From contig CM060849.1 in the NCBI GenBank assembly GCA_030737835.1, positions 26,594,311 to 26,658,310 on the forward strand: a DNA stretch of 64,000 nt. Reading direction: 5' to 3'. The DNA comes from Acorus gramineus. Taxonomy: Eukaryota; Streptophyta; Magnoliopsida; Acorales; Acoraceae. The notes under the pieces are model-generated. The model saw only the letters and a program-made list of their open reading frames with translations. It was not told the DNA's origin and did no database searches. Position numbers and translations under genes: made by a program. Shown piece after piece: positions 61,801 to 64,000 of this stretch. Positions within the stretch are counted from its first letter, which is position 1, and each line of letters starts with the position of its first letter.

Positions 61801-62219
61801 CAGCATTGCAACCATTTCTCCAATCTGTGAAACTAAATAGGGTGTTCTCCATACAAACAGGCCTTCGCCCGGGGTTGATCTTGCTTACTGAAGTAAGCAT
61901 TGCGGGAGGGAAATCACGCATGGAACCAGCTTCCTCATTAAAAGACGCATGGGTGAGGGCCGCACTTGATCTCAGTATATGTTTTTCAGACATTGGCATT
62001 GTAGAACGCGATAGACCTCTCCCCGACATGTCTTCATATCCGGCCAGAGACGGGACCACACTGATTATGGGCTGTGAAGCTTTGCCAGTGCAGGAATCCG
62101 TGAAGGTTGCCGGCGATTTGATACGGTCAAGAACAGGAAGCCAAACAGGTTTAGTTGTGGTCACGGGTTCCTTGCATATTGTTTCCTCCGTACTGGCTTT
62201 TCTACGCCCGCGATCATAA
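55818..62219 (+). CDS. DHFS: Dihydrofolate synthetase (FolC/folylpolyglutamate synthase family)
   Basis: Joins glutamate to dihydropteroate using ATP, a mitochondrial step of plant folate synthesis. Ten exons: 55818-56120, 56877-56974, 57231-57381, 58455-58517, 58729-58893, 59715-59906, 60041-60140, 60547-60678, 60753-60884, 61861-62219; 1695 nt, 564 aa. All joints keep frame and use GT/AG (exon 5 donor is GTT|GTGTAA). Motifs: P-loop GTKGKGST (107-114), SPHL (134-137), [12 protein letters not shown] (205-216), GNHQLQNA (337-344) and DGAHTE (400-405), the Mur-ligase-like FolC set. The N-terminus [20 protein letters not shown] is basic and Ser-rich, as for a mitochondrial presequence. DHFS rather than the FPGS branch is judged from closer overall resemblance to plant DHFS. 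No break is seen. Confidence 0.92.
56593..56688 (-). mobile_element. tRNA-derived SINE-like element in DHFS intron 1
   Basis: On the minus strand: GGTTAAGTCGGTAAGCACC (box A-like region), then GGATCAAATCC (box B), then TGGGTAGCACCATTCTTC and an A11 tail (plus-strand T run at 56593-56603). Box A, box B and the 3' A tail in order and at tRNA-like spacing indicate a short tRNA-derived SINE. It lies antisense to the host gene. Confidence 0.6.
61082..61300. mobile_element. LTR-like fragment in DHFS intron 9
   Basis: TGTTGGAAATTTTGTCTCGGATCC and then GTGTACCCACATCG ... ATATTGGGGTGGGCAC resemble the start of the insertion at 48239 (TGTTGGGATTATGTCTCG ... ATATTAGGGTGAACAC). A 27-28-bp direct pair follows, with TTTGT(T/C)TGTTACAGTTTGTTAA at about 61228 and 61258. 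The right boundary is not clear. Intron 9 is the longest intron of the gene (976 bp). Confidence 0.5.
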
Positions 62220-63599
62220 ACTACTACGTCTTTGTGACCATTAAACAAGAAAGATTAGGCTTTATTGAGTTTGGTAATTCAGTTTGTAATGATGAAATGC
62301 AATTTGTTCTGCTTTGTGATCATGAATCAGAGTTTTGGCCAGCTTTCTTTTGAAGAAAAAGCAACAACCAGAGCCGAGACCAAAAAAAACCCCATTCAAA
62401 ACCCAGCAACAGAAAGAAAGAAATGGCAAAGTGAAAGGTGAAATGGGGGCTTAATCATACAACAGGCACCTTTTAGACTGCTTTTATGTGGGCCTCCCCA
62501 CACCCCACTCTGGGTATACATTTATCATACAACATTTATGTAACATGGCCAAAAACAAGGGGATCATGATTCTCTCACAGTCTCTCTCAGACACTGTCTC
62601 ACACAGTCACACACACCAAGTATGCACACAGATAATGGATGGCTGTCACTTTAGGTATTTATAAAATGAAGGTTTTTTGTATATAAAATTAAAAACTAAG
62701 CGGGAATCTTGGATTCTATCCCATGGAGGGACCCTAATAAAAAATGGGTATAGTGCTTTTTATAACCCCAAATGTAGTATCATATATTTCTTTAGTCATC
62801 CAATGGCCATCCGGGAATATATCTTTTTAGGTGAGGTATATATCTTGAAATTTGTTTTTTTTACATTTATTTAAAATGAGTTTATCCAATTCGAAATAGA
62901 GCGTCTGAGGATTGCATTTGAGATTGTACTTCACATTTTCATAAAAACATATATCAATTATTTTTTAAAAAGTTTGTCTAAGGCTCTAGTTAATCTGATT
63001 ACTCTCGAGGCCATATTTTTAATGACATTAAAGAACTAATGGTTCATTCGTCGTTCATTCTCATTCTGATTATGTCAAAACATCTAGAAAATTGTGTTTA
63101 AAATCTTTTATGTATGTGTACATTTTTTAACATTCCTCATGACAAAAATTTTCTTTTCAAGACATCTATAAAAGTTGAATATATGTAAATGAGGAATTAT
63201 TTATCTGGCCTTAATGCAATACAAAAACTGAATCCCAAACAAAATTTAGAGTTAGAAAATTGGTCTTAATTCTGGTTAAGTAAATGCTAAACGTGATATT
63301 AATTCCGAAGATTTAGAATATCCTATTCTAGCTAAAGGCAAAAGTAATGACAACGGATAATATATTATCCATCCCTTACTATCAAATTATATAGCATAAA
63401 ATTATCTTCATGTTGCACTTGTACACTCAACCTGTTGTACAATCCTGTCGACGGTTATCATATCACTCATGCAATAAAAAATTATCTAATGTAGTATATG
63501 TTTCACTATCTCCAATCTCCATTATAAAAAAAAACATAAAAATAAATTTAACTCATATGAATATATACATAATTCTTAACAAAGAATAAACTTCATTAG
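62220..63599. other. DHFS 3' flank, no further gene seen
   Basis: The first few hundred bases are probably DHFS 3' UTR. A CT/CA-rich stretch lies at 62571-62620. The rest is AT-rich without a supported gene. Confidence 0.5.
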
Positions 63600-64000
63600 T
63601 TTTTTTTTTTTTTAAATGAAACTGGTAAACTTATTAGTTCTTTGATTAATAAAAAAGAGTACACGCCAAAACACAAAAAAAAAAAAAGAAAAGCAAAGCA
63701 AAGCAAAACACAACAAAGCCACGCTGGGGAGATAGACTAAGAGACTTAAGCTAAACTCCCTCCCCCCTCAACAAGACCCCCTACGTGCCGATGACAATGG
63801 CATCCCTGATGAACCGCACCAAAGAGGCCCCTCCATAGAAACAACCCCAAGAGGCGACGAATGGCTTGGCATTCTCCCAAATGCTTTGCGTTGAGATCAG
63901 AGAGCCCTAAAATAAAACATCGTTACAGCCGAGTCAAATGGCCCACAACATCGCGGGGTGAAGGGTCCTAAGAACAGCTTCAAAAGAGCTCTTATCACCA
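63600..64000 (-). mobile_element. LINE 3' end (zf-RVT tail), runs off the window
   Basis: T15 at 63600-63614 is a poly(A) tail on the minus strand. Upstream, the minus strand reads AMLWAIWLGCNDVLF, stop, GSLISTQSIWENAKPF, then SWGCFYGGASLVRF and TAG at 63785-63783. This matches the TWAIWQARNDVIF ... EWGTCMGGASSIIF layout of the LINE tail at 27.1 kb. It is degenerate (one internal stop) and continues past 64000. Confidence 0.75.

Noticed and set aside
61796-62248. 150-residue minus-strand open frame
   Set aside because: Antisense to the last DHFS exon, whose plus-strand frame is clearly the real one by family match and splice phase.
1-64000. CRISPR arrays, operons, phage or plasmid features
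   Set aside because: The sequence is eukaryotic nuclear DNA. The tandem repeats present have no regular unique spacers.

Overview
The window is nuclear DNA of a flowering plant. The genes have many introns with GT/AG junctions, the intergenic DNA is AT-rich, and it holds plant-type MITEs, non-LTR retrotransposon tails, LTR remnants and a tRNA-derived SINE. The GC-rich first exons of two genes would suit a monocot or early-diverging lineage, but the species cannot be named from the sequence. There are no operons, CRISPR arrays or other prokaryotic features.

Layout. 1-60: probable 3' end of an unidentified plus-strand gene. 1409-9551 (minus): complete eight-exon mitochondrial adenine-nucleotide carrier of the ADNT1 type (358 aa). 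9.6-31.7 kb: gene-poor DNA with MITEs, a solo LTR, two LINE 3' tails, and one possible small transcription unit near 12.3-12.7 kb. 32524-36837 (plus): GH3 acyl-acid amido synthetase of the JAR1 group (586 aa, four coding exons). 37484-37852 (minus): intronless small gene of unknown function. 39.0-46.6 kb: repeat-rich stretch made of a 42-bp minisatellite, a decayed PIF/Harbinger-like remnant, a 2.65-kb segment present twice, and a 140-bp copied fragment of the first GH3 gene. 48937-54217 (plus): second intact GH3 gene, about 95% identical in protein. 54840-55106 (minus): broken copy of the small gene. 55818-62219 (plus): complete ten-exon dihydrofolate synthetase (564 aa). 63600-64000: another LINE tail running off the window.

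The main event is a tandem duplication of a block holding upstream DNA, GH3 and the small gene (about 30.4-37.76 kb and 46.2-55.1 kb). Both GH3 copies are open and splice identically. The second copy later gained a MITE just upstream of its TATA box, a Tourist-like MITE and a solo-LTR-like insertion in its 5'UTR intron, and a nearly perfect 832-bp tandem duplication in intron 3. The small gene beside it lost its N-terminus and gained a stop. GH3 (hormone conjugation), ADNT1 (mitochondrial nucleotide exchange) and DHFS (folate synthesis) have no evident common pathway; they are neighbours only.

Exon joints were deduced by eye from reading frame, GT/AG sites and remembered family conservation. 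Identities are hand estimates.
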